The notes: generated by a model not told the origin, from the letters alone. 42,035 nt of DNA from SIG440 sp045648205 (GCA_045648205.1 JAZRNM010000016.1:1-42035); one strand, 5' to 3'. Counted from the first letter of the stretch, positions 8,592-16,429 are shown. Numbers and translations are program-made.

Positions 8592-9584
8592 CTACACCTC
8601 CAACATATCATCGAGGATTTTTTCTGCAAACTTCGAATAATCCTCTTTGTTTGTATCTTCATAATTATTAAACGAATTTTTCTTTTTCCCCGCACGCTGT
8701 TTTGTGGGTGCATTTTTCATTTTGAAAAGTGCCTCATGTTCCTGAATCTGTTCAGGAGTTTCAAGCCCCTCGTCATGCCAGCTCATAAGGATTTTATTCA
8801 TATATCCCCATGCAAGTTTTCCCGTTGCTGCCACAGTTCTTTCATATGCCTCACTGACAAGAGGAATCGGGATATTTTTTTCATAGGTCCAGATTCCAAT
8901 ATATTTTTTCTCTGTCTGTGTCAGGGCTCTGTCATAAATTCCGAGAATTCCCCTGACCTTTCCCTCATTTGAAAGTTTCAGCTCTATCTCGCGAATGTGC
9001 TCCTCTGCACTCTCATATGTATTTATCCCTTTATCCGCCCAGTCAATTGCCACGGTTTCAAGATATCGCTTTCCCGTCTTGCCTTGCTTTGCCGCAAACT
9101 GAAGCAGCATAATAACCACCTCAACGGGAAGTCCAAGCCAATCAACAAATGAATAAATCATTTCAAAGTCAGACGCACTGAGAATTTTCCCAAGAATTTT
9201 TTCTGACTGTTTGAAAAGATAATCCACATTTGAATTAACCGATGCCACCGCATCAATTTCTGTCGCATCATAAGATGGCCTTTCCCTGAACTGACTTTTG
9301 GAGTTCTGCGGCTTTTCTTTCTTTTCAATTGCTTTTCCGTCTTCCGGGAAAGTATATTCATCTCCGCACTCTTCCAAAACCTCTGCAGTAATCCAAAAAT
9401 CAATGGCATCCAGAACCGCATCCACATCAAGATGAAGTTTTTTTGCAATTTCTGCGGCTTTCATCACCTTGCCGCTCTTTTTAAAGTTACTGAGTGCATA
9501 AATATATATTTGAAAATATTCAGCTTTTGCAATTCTGCCCCATTTTTCAACAAAACTGCACTTAAGCTCAAAACTCTTCGACAT
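8592..9584 (-). CDS. DnaD-domain replication initiation protein
   Basis: 330 residues. It has an N-terminal winged-helix-like region (about 1-75) with VMKAAEIAKKLHLDVDAVLDAIDFW. A charged linker follows, then two DnaD/DnaB2-type domains (about 125-210 and 220-290). The second ends in WGYMNKILMSWHDEGLETPEQI, close to the YxxxI-type end motif of DnaD domains (W-x-Y-I-x-x-I-L-x-x-W). In low-GC Gram-positives such proteins act between DnaA and helicase loading. It sits 20 bases after mnmE and 4 bases before the helicase-loader gene, so the two work in one unit. An exact DnaD versus DnaB assignment is not possible by eye. Confidence 0.88.
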   Translation of the reverse strand: MSKSFELKCSFVEKWGRIAKAEYFQIYIYALSNFKKSGKVMKAAEIAKKLHLDVDAVLDAIDFWITAEVLEECGDEYTFPEDGKAIEKKEKPQNSKSQFRERPSYDATEIDAVASVNSNVDYLFKQSEKILGKILSASDFEMIYSFVDWLGLPVEVVIMLLQFAAKQGKTGKRYLETVAIDWADKGINTYESAEEHIREIELKLSNEGKVRGILGIYDRALTQTEKKYIGIWTYEKNIPIPLVSEAYERTVAATGKLAWGYMNKILMSWHDEGLETPEQIQEHEALFKMKNAPTKQRAGKKKNSFNNYEDTNKEDYSKFAEKILDDMLEV

Positions 9585-9604
9585 TTCTTTTCCCTCTTAA
9601 TTCT

Positions 9605-10999
9605 TTATTTACCTACACAAAATCTCTCAAAAACTCTGTCAATAATTTCTTCCTGAACCGTTTGTCCGGTCACTTCGCCCAATGCCCCGATAACCTCTTC
9701 AAGGTCAACATAAAGCATGTCGGCAGGCATGCCGGAATTAACTCCGTCAAGCATACCCATTGCCACATTTTTTGCTTTTAGCAAAGCATTTTTTTGTCTG
9801 TCATTGGAGATAAAAACATCCTCTTTGGAAATTCCGCCCGCCATAAACATATCTGTTATCTTCTTTTCAAGGTCATCAATTCCTGAAACTTTTCCATTCT
9901 GAGGTGTTGCTGTGAGAATAAAACAATCCTCTCCCATGCCTAAAGCACCCGAATAATATTCCAAATCAGACACCATACCTATATCTGTCTTGTTCAATAT
10001 AATTATAGTTTTCTTACCTTGCATATAACTGAAGATTTCTTTATCCTCCAGAGATATTTTTTGTGAACTGTCCAGAACGAACAGGCAAAGGTCTGCGGCT
10101 TCAATGTGTTCCTTGGCTTTGTCTATTCCGATTTTTTCAACAGAATTGTCACTTTCTCTTATTCCTGCAGTGTCAATCAGCCTCAGAGTGACACCACCTA
10201 TGTTCACATATTCTTCAATAACATCACGGGTTGTTCCCGGGATGTCCGTAACAATAGCTCTGTCTGTGCGGCTGAGAGCATTGAGAAGTGATGACTTTCC
10301 CACATTGGGACGGCCTGCGATAACTGTCAGGATGCCGTCACGCATAATCCTTCCCCGTGAAAAGCCATCTATCATTTCATCAATATCAGCCACTATTTCA
10401 TTTATTTTTCTTTCAAGCTCATCATCGGTGATTTCATCAATCTCATCTGGATAGTCAGCAACCGCTGAAATGTTGGCAGCAAACAAAACCGCCTTTTCAC
10501 GAATGGCATTTACCTTTTCTGAGAGCTTTCCTGAAAGAGCTTTTGCCGCATTTGACTGCCCCAGGGATGAATTTGAATGAATCAGGTCAATGACTGCTTC
10601 TGCCCCAACCAGATCAAGTTTCCCGTTCACAAAAGCCCGTCTTGTGAACTCTCCTGCCTCCGCTTGTCTTATGCCAATCCTGAACAATTCCTCAAGGATT
10701 GACTCTGCCGCAAAATAACCGCCGTGACAGTTTATTTCAACAACTGTTTCACCCGTATATGAATTCGGCGCACGCATAACCGCAACCAATGCTTCATCAA
10801 GCGCCTCACCGTCTGATATTCTCTTAACAGTAGAAAGTGTCAGTTTGTGAGTTTCAAGCTCCGCAAGACATTTCCCGTTTTTGGGGAACACCACTCTTGC
10901 TGCCAGGCTTTCGGCTGCCTCGCCGCTTATTCTGATGATGGCAATTCCGCCCACACCGATTGGTGTGGCAATCGCCCCAATTGTATCAAACTCCTTCAT
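9605..10999 (-). CDS. mnmE: tRNA modification GTPase MnmE
   Basis: 464 residues, normal for the family. With MnmG it makes the 5-carboxymethylaminomethyl group on wobble uridine 34. The N-terminal folate-binding domain (about 1-120) begins DTIGAIATPIGVGGIAIIRISG. A G domain is inserted in the helical domain: P-loop GRPNVGKSS (229-237), IPGTTRDVIEEY, DTAG and NKTD. The C-terminal FCVGK carries the conserved catalytic cysteine. Usually the gene follows jag next to rnpA-yidC. Here it has the opposite orientation and follows dnaA by 13 bases. The start is supported by GGGAGCG just before the ATG, which overlaps the dnaA end. mnmG is not in the window. Confidence 0.97.
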   Translation of the reverse strand: MKEFDTIGAIATPIGVGGIAIIRISGEAAESLAARVVFPKNGKCLAELETHKLTLSTVKRISDGEALDEALVAVMRAPNSYTGETVVEINCHGGYFAAESILEELFRIGIRQAEAGEFTRRAFVNGKLDLVGAEAVIDLIHSNSSLGQSNAAKALSGKLSEKVNAIREKAVLFAANISAVADYPDEIDEITDDELERKINEIVADIDEMIDGFSRGRIMRDGILTVIAGRPNVGKSSLLNALSRTDRAIVTDIPGTTRDVIEEYVNIGGVTLRLIDTAGIRESDNSVEKIGIDKAKEHIEAADLCLFVLDSSQKISLEDKEIFSYMQGKKTIIILNKTDIGMVSDLEYYSGALGMGEDCFILTATPQNGKVSGIDDLEKKITDMFMAGGISKEDVFISNDRQKNALLKAKNVAMGMLDGVNSGMPADMLYVDLEEVIGALGEVTGQTVQEEIIDRVFERFCVGK

Positions 11000-11012
11000 A
11001 TTTCGCTCCCGA

Positions 11013-12338
11013 TTAACCCTTGTTTATGTTGGAAATTATCTCCTTGACCGACTTTGCAAGCTCAGAATCTGTCTCGATGTCACTTGCAATTTTTCTCACA
11101 TTATGCAAAACTGTTGTGTGGTCACGCCCACCAAAAGCCTCTCCTATTTTAGGAAAAGACGGATCTTCAAGAATCTCTCTGCAAACATACATAGCAACCT
11201 GACGAGGCAGGGCTATGTCTGCACTACGTTTTTTCGAAACCAGTGAACCCTTTGAGAGGTTGTAATATTTCTCAACCTCCTCAATTACCACCTTAATGGT
11301 AACCGTACGTTTTGGCTGGACCGACATAATATCCCGAAGGGCTTCTGTTGCAAGGTCCATTGAAATCTCGTTTGTGCGTTTTATTCCCGCATAAACCAGA
11401 ATTCTCTTCACCGCACCCTCAAGGTCACGAACATTTGACTTGATGCTGTCCGCAATGAATTCCACAATTTCATCATCAACCGAAAGATATTCACTCTGAA
11501 TCTTATTTTTGAGAATAGCCATACGTGTTTCAAAATCAGGTGGCTGAACGTCTGCCAGAAGTCCGCTGTTGAAACGTGTCACAAGTCTTTCCTCAAGCTG
11601 CGGAATTTCTGACGGCAATCTATCTGATGTAAGAACAATGAGCTTGTCCCGCTCATAAAGCGCATTGAATGTGTGGAAGAATTCCTCCTGTGCATATTCC
11701 TTTGTGGCAAAGAACTGTACGTCATCTATCAAAAGCAAATCAACATTTCTGTACTTGTTTCTGAACGCCTGATTGGTTTTCTCACGAATTGCATTGACAA
11801 GTTCATATGTAAACTTTTCACTTGTGGTATAAAGCACCCTCTTCTTAGGGTAGTTTTCCATAAAATAATTACCTATTGCCTGCATAAGGTGAGTTTTTCC
11901 CAAACCGCTTCCCCCATACAAAAACAATGGGTTTGAATGCTTTGCGGCATCTGACGGTCTTTCAGCAAGCGCAAGAGACGCAACATATGCCAGATCATTG
12001 TTGTTGCCCACAACAAAAGAAGAAAAGGTATACTTGGGGTTCAAAGTGTTCTCCGAAGTAATCGGGTCCACCATTTCCTTTTCCTTGCTCTTTTCGTCAA
12101 CCACAACATCAATTTCAAACTTATGAGAAGTCACCGACTCAAGACTGCTTTCAATAAGCGAAAAATACTTGGTCATTATCATATTTTTATTAACTGCGAA
12201 AGGGACTTTCAGTGTAATTCTTGTGTCATCCATAGAAACCGCCTTAATAGGCTTTATCCATGAATCAAAAGAAACTGCCGAAATTTCTTCCGCCAAATCC
12301 TCAAGAACCTTTCCCCAGATACGCTTTAACTCTTCCAA
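11013..12338 (-). CDS. dnaA: Chromosomal replication initiator DnaA
   Basis: 441 residues if translation starts at the TTG encoding MEELKRIWGK, which lies 8 bases after AAAGGAG. An upstream in-frame TTG would place the ribosome site inside the gene. Domain I (about 1-80) interacts with partners. The AAA+ domain has Walker A YGGSGLGKTH (about 141-150) and Walker B LLIDDVQFF. The C-terminal helix-turn-helix carries the DnaA signature GGRDHTTVLHNV. It initiates replication at oriC. The gene is divergent from rpmH, as in Bacillus, but it is followed by mnmE rather than dnaN and recF, an uncommon arrangement. Confidence 0.97.
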   Translation of the reverse strand: MEELKRIWGKVLEDLAEEISAVSFDSWIKPIKAVSMDDTRITLKVPFAVNKNMIMTKYFSLIESSLESVTSHKFEIDVVVDEKSKEKEMVDPITSENTLNPKYTFSSFVVGNNNDLAYVASLALAERPSDAAKHSNPLFLYGGSGLGKTHLMQAIGNYFMENYPKKRVLYTTSEKFTYELVNAIREKTNQAFRNKYRNVDLLLIDDVQFFATKEYAQEEFFHTFNALYERDKLIVLTSDRLPSEIPQLEERLVTRFNSGLLADVQPPDFETRMAILKNKIQSEYLSVDDEIVEFIADSIKSNVRDLEGAVKRILVYAGIKRTNEISMDLATEALRDIMSVQPKRTVTIKVVIEEVEKYYNLSKGSLVSKKRSADIALPRQVAMYVCREILEDPSFPKIGEAFGGRDHTTVLHNVRKIASDIETDSELAKSVKEIISNINKG

Positions 12339-12371
12339 AATCAAAGCTCCTTTCAATGTAAAACTTCAGAA

Positions 12372-12400
12372 TTTATATTTAAGTCAACTCAAATTGCCAA
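12372..12400 (-). promoter_or_regulatory. Probable sigma-A promoter of dnaA
   Basis: On the minus strand TTGGCA (12395-12400) is separated by 17 bases from TATAAA (12372-12377), about 34 bases before the TTG start of dnaA. It would drive dnaA and perhaps the whole run to eamA. Confidence 0.6.
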
Positions 12401-12592
12401 CATTATATATAACCAACTAATCATAACAGATTTTTCGTTTTTTTTCAATAGCAAAAAAAATCAAAATTCCACGAAAAAATTCTATAAAACCCCTTAAAGC
12501 ACAAAATATTGATTGTGATTTTTCTTGTTTTACAAGATATATGGTTTTAAACAAATAAAAAAAAATAAAAAAATTTTTCAACACATAAACTC

Positions 12593-12621
12593 TTGACAAT
12601 ATGGTTTTCATATGCTAAAAT
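12593..12621 (+). promoter_or_regulatory. Sigma-A promoter of rpmH
   Basis: Consensus TTGACA (12593-12598) and TAAAAT (12616-12621) with a 17-base spacer. The TGC just before the -10 gives an extended -10 element. It lies about 94 bases before the rpmH start, as expected for a strongly expressed ribosomal protein gene. Confidence 0.85.
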
Positions 12622-12714
12622 AATAAATGCTGTTTTCAAAATGTTGATTTTTTAACATTGATTATTATTAAATTACATTTTCATAAATGAAAAATTCGTA
12701 TTGGAGGGATACAG

Positions 12715-12849
12715 ATGCTTAGAACATTTCAGCCTAAGAAGAGACACAGAGCCAAAGAGCACGGTTTCAGAAAAAGAATGTCGACCAGCAATGGCCGCAA
12801 GGTATTAGCAAGAAGAAGACTTAAAGGCAGAAAGAAATTGTCAGCCTAA
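12715..12849 (+). CDS. rpmH: 50S ribosomal protein L34
   Basis: A 44-residue, very basic protein beginning MLRTFQPKKRHRAKEHGFRK and ending RRRLKGRKKLSA. This is the complete and highly conserved L34 sequence, a large-subunit protein bound to 23S rRNA. TTGGAGGG lies 7 bases before the ATG. The gene is short and easily missed. It heads the classical rpmH-rnpA-yidD-yidC-jag cluster and is divergent from dnaA. A small hairpin directly after the stop may reduce read-through into rnpA, so that L34 is made in excess. Confidence 0.98.
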   Translation: MLRTFQPKKRHRAKEHGFRKRMSTSNGRKVLARRRLKGRKKLSA

Positions 12850-12871
12850 AGACGCCTTTGTGCGTCTTTTT
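12848..12871 (+). terminator. Small terminator-like hairpin between rpmH and rnpA
   Basis: AAAGACGC pairs with GCGTCTTT across six bases and is followed by Ts. It overlaps the rpmH stop codon. Partial termination here would lower rnpA relative to rpmH; full termination is unlikely, since no consensus promoter for rnpA is obvious. Confidence 0.55.
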
Positions 12872-12957
12872 GACTATAATGGCACAATTTAGTCGTTTTT
12901 GGGACTTTTCGTCAAACTTTTAGGACAAGCCACAGACAAATTATCGGGAGAGAAGCT

Positions 12958-13311
12958 ATGAGAAATTCTGCCGGAGGGTTGATTACTCTCACTCTGAACA
13001 CACAGTTCAAAAAGCTTTATCAAAAGGGCAACTCCAATGTCAGCCCGACTGTTGTGGTGTACGCAAGGCGCAATGGTCTGTCTTTTAACCGCATTGGAAT
13101 CACCGTCAGCAAAAAGATTGGCAAAGCGGTGATCAGAAATCGTTCAAAGCGCAGACTCCGAGAGGTTTTCAGAACAAACTCAGGAAAGCTCATTCAGGGC
13201 TTCGACTTTGTTTTGGTGGCTCGCGGAAGAACTGCTTTTTCACCTTATTCAAGGCTTGAAGCGGATTTTCTTTCTGCGGCAAAGGCTTTGGGAGTTCTTG
13301 CCAATGAGTAG
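12958..13311 (+). CDS. rnpA: Ribonuclease P protein component
   Basis: 117 residues, basic. RnpA binds the catalytic RNase P RNA and helps remove tRNA 5' leaders. The family core GITVSKKIGKAVIRNRSKRRLREVFR (here about residues 47-72) contains the RNR motif that contacts RNA. The N-terminus has the usual LNTQFKKLYQKG segment after a longer than usual MRNSAGGLIT lead. GGGAGAG precedes the ATG. The stop overlaps the yidD start (ATGAGTAG), so the two are translationally coupled. Confidence 0.96.
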   Translation: MRNSAGGLITLTLNTQFKKLYQKGNSNVSPTVVVYARRNGLSFNRIGITVSKKIGKAVIRNRSKRRLREVFRTNSGKLIQGFDFVLVARGRTAFSPYSRLEADFLSAAKALGVLANE

Positions 13312-13522
13312 GTTTTTTTCTTTTATTCTCATCAAACCTATTGAGTTTTACCGGCGATTTATTTCGCCTCTGACTCCGCCAAGCTGTCGTTTTTATCCCA
13401 CTTGCTCTGAATATGCTATTCTTGCAATAAGAAAATATGGTCCCCTGAAAGGCTTTTTGAAAGCCTTATGGCGTATTTTGAGATGCAACCCCTTTTCAAA
13501 AGGCGGTATTGATATGCCATAA
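13304..13522 (+). CDS. yidD: Membrane protein insertion efficiency factor YidD
   Basis: 72 residues from the ATG that overlaps the rnpA stop; the longer open frame inside rnpA is not used. The protein has the full YidD pattern: an N-terminal amphipathic helix (IKPIEFYRRFISPLTPPSC), CRFYPTCSEYAILAIRKYGPLKG and a final RCNPFSKGGIDMP. The three conserved cysteines are present. It associates with the inner face of the membrane and assists YidC-dependent insertion. Normally found exactly here, between rnpA and yidC. Confidence 0.96.
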   Translation: MSRFFSFILIKPIEFYRRFISPLTPPSCRFYPTCSEYAILAIRKYGPLKGFLKALWRILRCNPFSKGGIDMP

Positions 13523-13551
13523 ACAATTACTTATCTTTGGAGGATATTCAT

Positions 13552-14595
13552 ATGTTATCATACATTATGTTAGCTTTGGGTTGGATTCTTGACTTGTTTT
13601 ACAGAATAATAGGCAACTATGGTTTTGCTATTATATTATTCACAGTTTTCATCAAGTTGGTTTTGTTTCCTCTGGACCTGAAGCAAAGACGTTCCATGGC
13701 AAAAACTCAGAAGATTCAGCCTCTCCTTATGGCGCTTCAGAAAAAGTATGCCAATGACAAAGAAAAACTGAACCAGGAAACAATGAAACTTTATCAGAAA
13801 TATGGCATAAACCCCATGGGCGGATGTCTGCCAATGTTGATTCAGTTCCCCATAATCATCGCACTTTATTGGGTTGTAAGAAAACCCATTGTCTATATGA
13901 TGGGTGTTGACCTCTCCGAAACCTGGAGAATTGCAGAAGCGTTCAATGCATGGGCAGCTTCAAATATGGAAGCCCTCCCCGAAACCCTTCAGAATGCAAT
14001 TCCTCTGACCTACCAAAGGAGTATGGCAAACAACACCTTCGGCAACAACGAAATTCAGATTGCTCAATTGATATTCAAGCATCCTGAAATTCTTCTCAAC
14101 CACCCGGCAACAGCAGGTTGGGATGGCTTCAAGCCCATAGATTTCAGCTTTTTCGGTATGGACCTCTCTGCAGTTCCAAACTTCAAAGCCTTACTCGGCA
14201 CACTCACCGGAAATGTTGCAAACCTCACCCTGAGCACAGCGCTTTTGTGGACTATTCCTGTTCTCTCGGGTCTCAGTTCGTGGCTTGCAAGCTACATCAT
14301 GAACGGAAAAACAAGAAAAGAAAAAAATATTATTTTGGCTGAAAACGAAAAACCCCAGACACCGGCAGGCGGCGACACAATGAAGACAATGACAATGATT
14401 ATGCCCCTCTTCTCTGCCTGGTTTGCATTCACGCTTCCGGCAGCAATCGGTCTTTACTGGACTCTCAGCAACATCATTCAGATTTTGCAGCAGTTCTATG
14501 TGAAGAAAATTTTCAAAAACGACATCAGCCTCGACGAATTAGAAGGAGATATTAAGAATGTTAAAAGTAGAAAAAACCGCAAAAAATCTCGATGA
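13552..14595 (+). CDS. yidC: YidC/Oxa1/SpoIIIJ-family membrane protein insertase
   Basis: 347 residues starting at MLSYIMLALGWILDLFY; GGAGG lies 8 bases before this ATG. It inserts membrane proteins alone or with Sec. The 60KD_IMP domain begins at about residue 25 (GFAIILFTVFIKLVLFPLDLKQ) with the conserved hydrophilic-groove arginine region QRRSMAKTQKIQPLL and the cytoplasmic helical hairpin. Five hydrophobic segments are visible, with a long extracytoplasmic loop of about 100 residues between the second and third (about 115-215). That loop is larger than in Bacillus SpoIIIJ. No lipoprotein signal is seen. The 3' end overlaps jag by 38 bases. Confidence 0.95.
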   Translation: MLSYIMLALGWILDLFYRIIGNYGFAIILFTVFIKLVLFPLDLKQRRSMAKTQKIQPLLMALQKKYANDKEKLNQETMKLYQKYGINPMGGCLPMLIQFPIIIALYWVVRKPIVYMMGVDLSETWRIAEAFNAWAASNMEALPETLQNAIPLTYQRSMANNTFGNNEIQIAQLIFKHPEILLNHPATAGWDGFKPIDFSFFGMDLSAVPNFKALLGTLTGNVANLTLSTALLWTIPVLSGLSSWLASYIMNGKTRKEKNIILAENEKPQTPAGGDTMKTMTMIMPLFSAWFAFTLPAAIGLYWTLSNIIQILQQFYVKKIFKNDISLDELEGDIKNVKSRKNRKKSR

Positions 14596-15340
14596 AGCAT
14601 TAGAGCTTGCGGCTCAGGAACTTGGCGTTGCCAAGGAAGAGGTTTCATACACAATCACAAAGGAAATCGGCAAAGGGCTTATGAAATTTCTGGTTGGCTC
14701 AGAAGTGGTAATCGAAGCCTGGAGAACTGCCGATGAACCAAAAAAAGAGATTAAACCCGAAAAGCCTGCAAAGAGCAAAACTTCTGCACCAAAAACAGAA
14801 GCCGCTCCTAAAGCTGCACCTGCTCCCAAAACAGAAAAGAAAGCAGCTGAGGTTGACGAAGATTTTGTTATTCCAAAAACCGCAGTTGATGACGCAAAGT
14901 ATTTTGTTTCAGAGCTTTTGACAAAAATCGGTCTCACCTTTGAGCTTCACGTGAAGCTTGACAAAAATGTAATCAGCATTGATGTTTCAGGAGAAAAAAT
15001 GGGACTTCTCATCGGCAAACGTGGTGACACCCTTGATGCAGTTCAGATGCTCACAATTCTCTATGTGAATAGAAACAAAAATATGCCCTATGTCAAAGTA
15101 AGCATTGACACCGAAGGCTATCGCGCAAAGAGAGAAGAAACTCTCATCAGACTGGCTCACGGACTTGAGCGCAGTGTTCTTCGTGACAAAAAGTCAATCA
15201 CACTGGAGCCAATGAGCGCAAATGAAAGACGCATAATCCACGCAGCACTTCAGAATAATCCGAAGATAAGAACTCACAGCATTGGTGAAGAACCAAACCG
15301 CCGTATGGTTGTTTCTCTTGCGTCATCAGATGCAGAATAA
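14558..15340 (+). CDS. jag: Jag/KhpB-type RNA-binding protein (Jag-N, KH, R3H)
   Basis: 260 residues. The N-terminal Jag_N domain (about 1-50) begins MLKVEKTAKNLDEALELAAQELG. A Lys/Ala/Pro-rich linker (about 58-98) connects to a KH domain with GLLIGKRGDTLDAVQMLT (the GxxG loop is GKRG) near 148. An R3H domain follows, with EPMSANERRIIHAALQ near 220. Jag/KhpB binds RNA and is linked to cell-wall growth and sporulation in Firmicutes. AAGGAG precedes the start, which lies inside the end of yidC. A terminator follows directly, so this is the last gene of the rpmH cluster. Confidence 0.94.
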   Translation: MLKVEKTAKNLDEALELAAQELGVAKEEVSYTITKEIGKGLMKFLVGSEVVIEAWRTADEPKKEIKPEKPAKSKTSAPKTEAAPKAAPAPKTEKKAAEVDEDFVIPKTAVDDAKYFVSELLTKIGLTFELHVKLDKNVISIDVSGEKMGLLIGKRGDTLDAVQMLTILYVNRNKNMPYVKVSIDTEGYRAKREETLIRLAHGLERSVLRDKKSITLEPMSANERRIIHAALQNNPKIRTHSIGEEPNRRMVVSLASSDAE

Positions 15341-15348
15341 AAATCTGT

Positions 15349-15386
15349 ATACAGTTACTTTGTTTATGCAAGGTAACTGTATTTTT
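15349..15386 (+). terminator. Terminator of the rpmH-jag cluster
   Basis: ATACAGTTAC pairs with GTAACTGTAT across 14 bases and is followed by TTTT. Its T-tract runs straight into the first of the TATGAATATT repeats of the arg control region. Confidence 0.75.
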
Positions 15387-15411
15387 ATGAATATTTATGA
15401 ATATTTATGCA
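15386..15411 (+). promoter_or_regulatory. Upstream tandem ARG-box-like sites
   Basis: TATGAATATT occurs twice in direct tandem, followed by TATGCA, giving two overlapping ARG-box-like sites. ArgR/AhrC boxes consist of TGAAT-type half sites around an A/T core. The location between the jag terminator and the arg promoter, and an ArgR gene in the operon, support the call. Confidence 0.6.
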
Positions 15412-15420
15412 AAAATACCA

Positions 15421-15449
15421 TTGACGTATTCATATAAATGTGGTTTAAT
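15421..15449 (+). promoter_or_regulatory. Probable arg operon promoter
   Basis: TTGACG (15421-15426) and TTTAAT (15444-15449) with a 17-base spacer lie about 40 bases before argC. A second possible -10, TATAAT, lies at 15451. Confidence 0.6.
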
Positions 15450-15462
15450 ATATAATATAATG

Positions 15463-15478
15463 TTGAATATTTATACAA
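15463..15478 (+). promoter_or_regulatory. ARG-box-like operator between promoter and argC
   Basis: TTGAATATTTATACAA is a near-palindrome that fits the ArgR consensus (TGAAT, A/T centre, ATNCA). It lies just after the -10 element and before the ribosome site, where a bound arginine repressor would block transcription. Confidence 0.65.
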
Positions 15479-15490
15479 AGGAAGTCAAAA

Positions 15491-16429
15491 ATGTCTAAAA
15501 TAAAAGTTTTTATTGATGGGAGTGCCGGCACAACCGGGCTCAGAATACACGAAAGATTGTCAGCAAGAGATGATGTTGAGCTCATCACTCTTACGGAAGA
15601 AACCCGAAAAGATTTGAATAGTCGTGTTGATGCAATCAACGCATCTGATGTGACATTTTTGTGTCTCCCCGATGCGGCATCAAAAGAAATCATTGCGGCA
15701 GTAGGTGATTGTGACACAAAAATCCTTGACACCTCCACTGCACACCGAACAAATCCACAATGGGCATATGGTTTTCCTGAACTTTCACAGGAACTCCGGG
15801 AAAAGCTTCTGAGTTCAAAGCGGATTGCGGTTCCCGGCTGTCACGCAAGCGGTTTTTGTTCAATCGTGGCACCTTTGGTTGCTCACGGAATAATTTCTCC
15901 CGACTACCCAATCACCTGCACCTCGGTCACGGGCTACAGCGGCGGTGGAAAGAAGATGATTGCGGAATATGAAAGCGAAGAAAGACCTCTTGAATTTTCA
16001 AGTCCCCGTCAATATGGCATAACCCAAAATCACAAGCATCTTCCCGAGATGAAAGCCATTTGCGGACTTTCTCAGGAACCCTGTTTCTCACCCATAGTTG
16101 GTGATTTTTACAGTGGTATGACAGTTTCAATCCCACTGTTTGGAAAGCTTCTGGCAAAGACAACAACTGTCGAAGAACTTCATAAAGTTTTTGCCGACCA
16201 CTATTCAGGTCAGAAAATGATAACTGTCCGTCCTCTCGGTTTTGAGGGTATGATCGGAACAAACAATCTCTCGGGAAAAGACAGTATGGAAATCACAATT
16301 GCAGGCAACGATGACAGAATTTTAATCACCTCCTCCTTTGACAACTTAGGAAAAGGTGCATCGGGTGCCGCAATCCAATGCTTCAACCTTATAACAGATA
16401 GCGACGAGGCAAAAAGTCTTGTTATTTAA
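15491..16429 (+). CDS. argC: N-acetyl-gamma-glutamyl-phosphate reductase, short (type 2) form
   Basis: 312 residues. It reduces N-acetylglutamyl phosphate to the semialdehyde with NADPH, the third step of arginine synthesis. IKVFIDGSAGTTGLRIHERL is the nucleotide-binding start. The catalytic cysteine is C117 in AVPGCHASGF. ITQNHKHLPEM and GKGASGAAIQCFNL are also family motifs. The length of about 310 marks the type 2 branch rather than the 345-residue type 1 enzyme. First gene of the arg operon, behind ARG-box-like operators. AAAGGAAG precedes the ATG. Confidence 0.95.
   Translation: MSKIKVFIDGSAGTTGLRIHERLSARDDVELITLTEETRKDLNSRVDAINASDVTFLCLPDAASKEIIAAVGDCDTKILDTSTAHRTNPQWAYGFPELSQELREKLLSSKRIAVPGCHASGFCSIVAPLVAHGIISPDYPITCTSVTGYSGGGKKMIAEYESEERPLEFSSPRQYGITQNHKHLPEMKAICGLSQEPCFSPIVGDFYSGMTVSIPLFGKLLAKTTTVEELHKVFADHYSGQKMITVRPLGFEGMIGTNNLSGKDSMEITIAGNDDRILITSSFDNLGKGASGAAIQCFNLITDSDEAKSLVI

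Larger units (their letters stand above)
12339..12714. other. dnaA-rpmH spacer, candidate origin region
   Basis: A 376-base gene-free, strongly AT-rich stretch between the divergent dnaA and rpmH genes, with long A and T runs. In Bacillus the matching spacer holds DnaA boxes and part of oriC. I searched both strands by eye for TTATNCACA and saw no exact copy; only weak likenesses such as TTTTCAACA near 12575 occur. A ten-base direct repeat ATATGGTTTT occurs at 12539 and 12599. Genes on both sides point away from this spacer, which is consistent with an origin. A short ORF here on the minus strand looks like chance. Confidence 0.4.

Noticed and set aside
8588..8713. A longer N-terminus for the DnaC-like protein
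   Set aside because: It would overlap the end of the DnaD gene by over 120 bases, and the inner ATG has GGAGGTG at the proper distance.
12417..12611. A 64-codon minus-strand frame in the dnaA-rpmH spacer
   Set aside because: It is composed of Lys, Ile and Phe from AT-rich DNA, with no ribosome site, and overlaps the rpmH promoter on the other strand.
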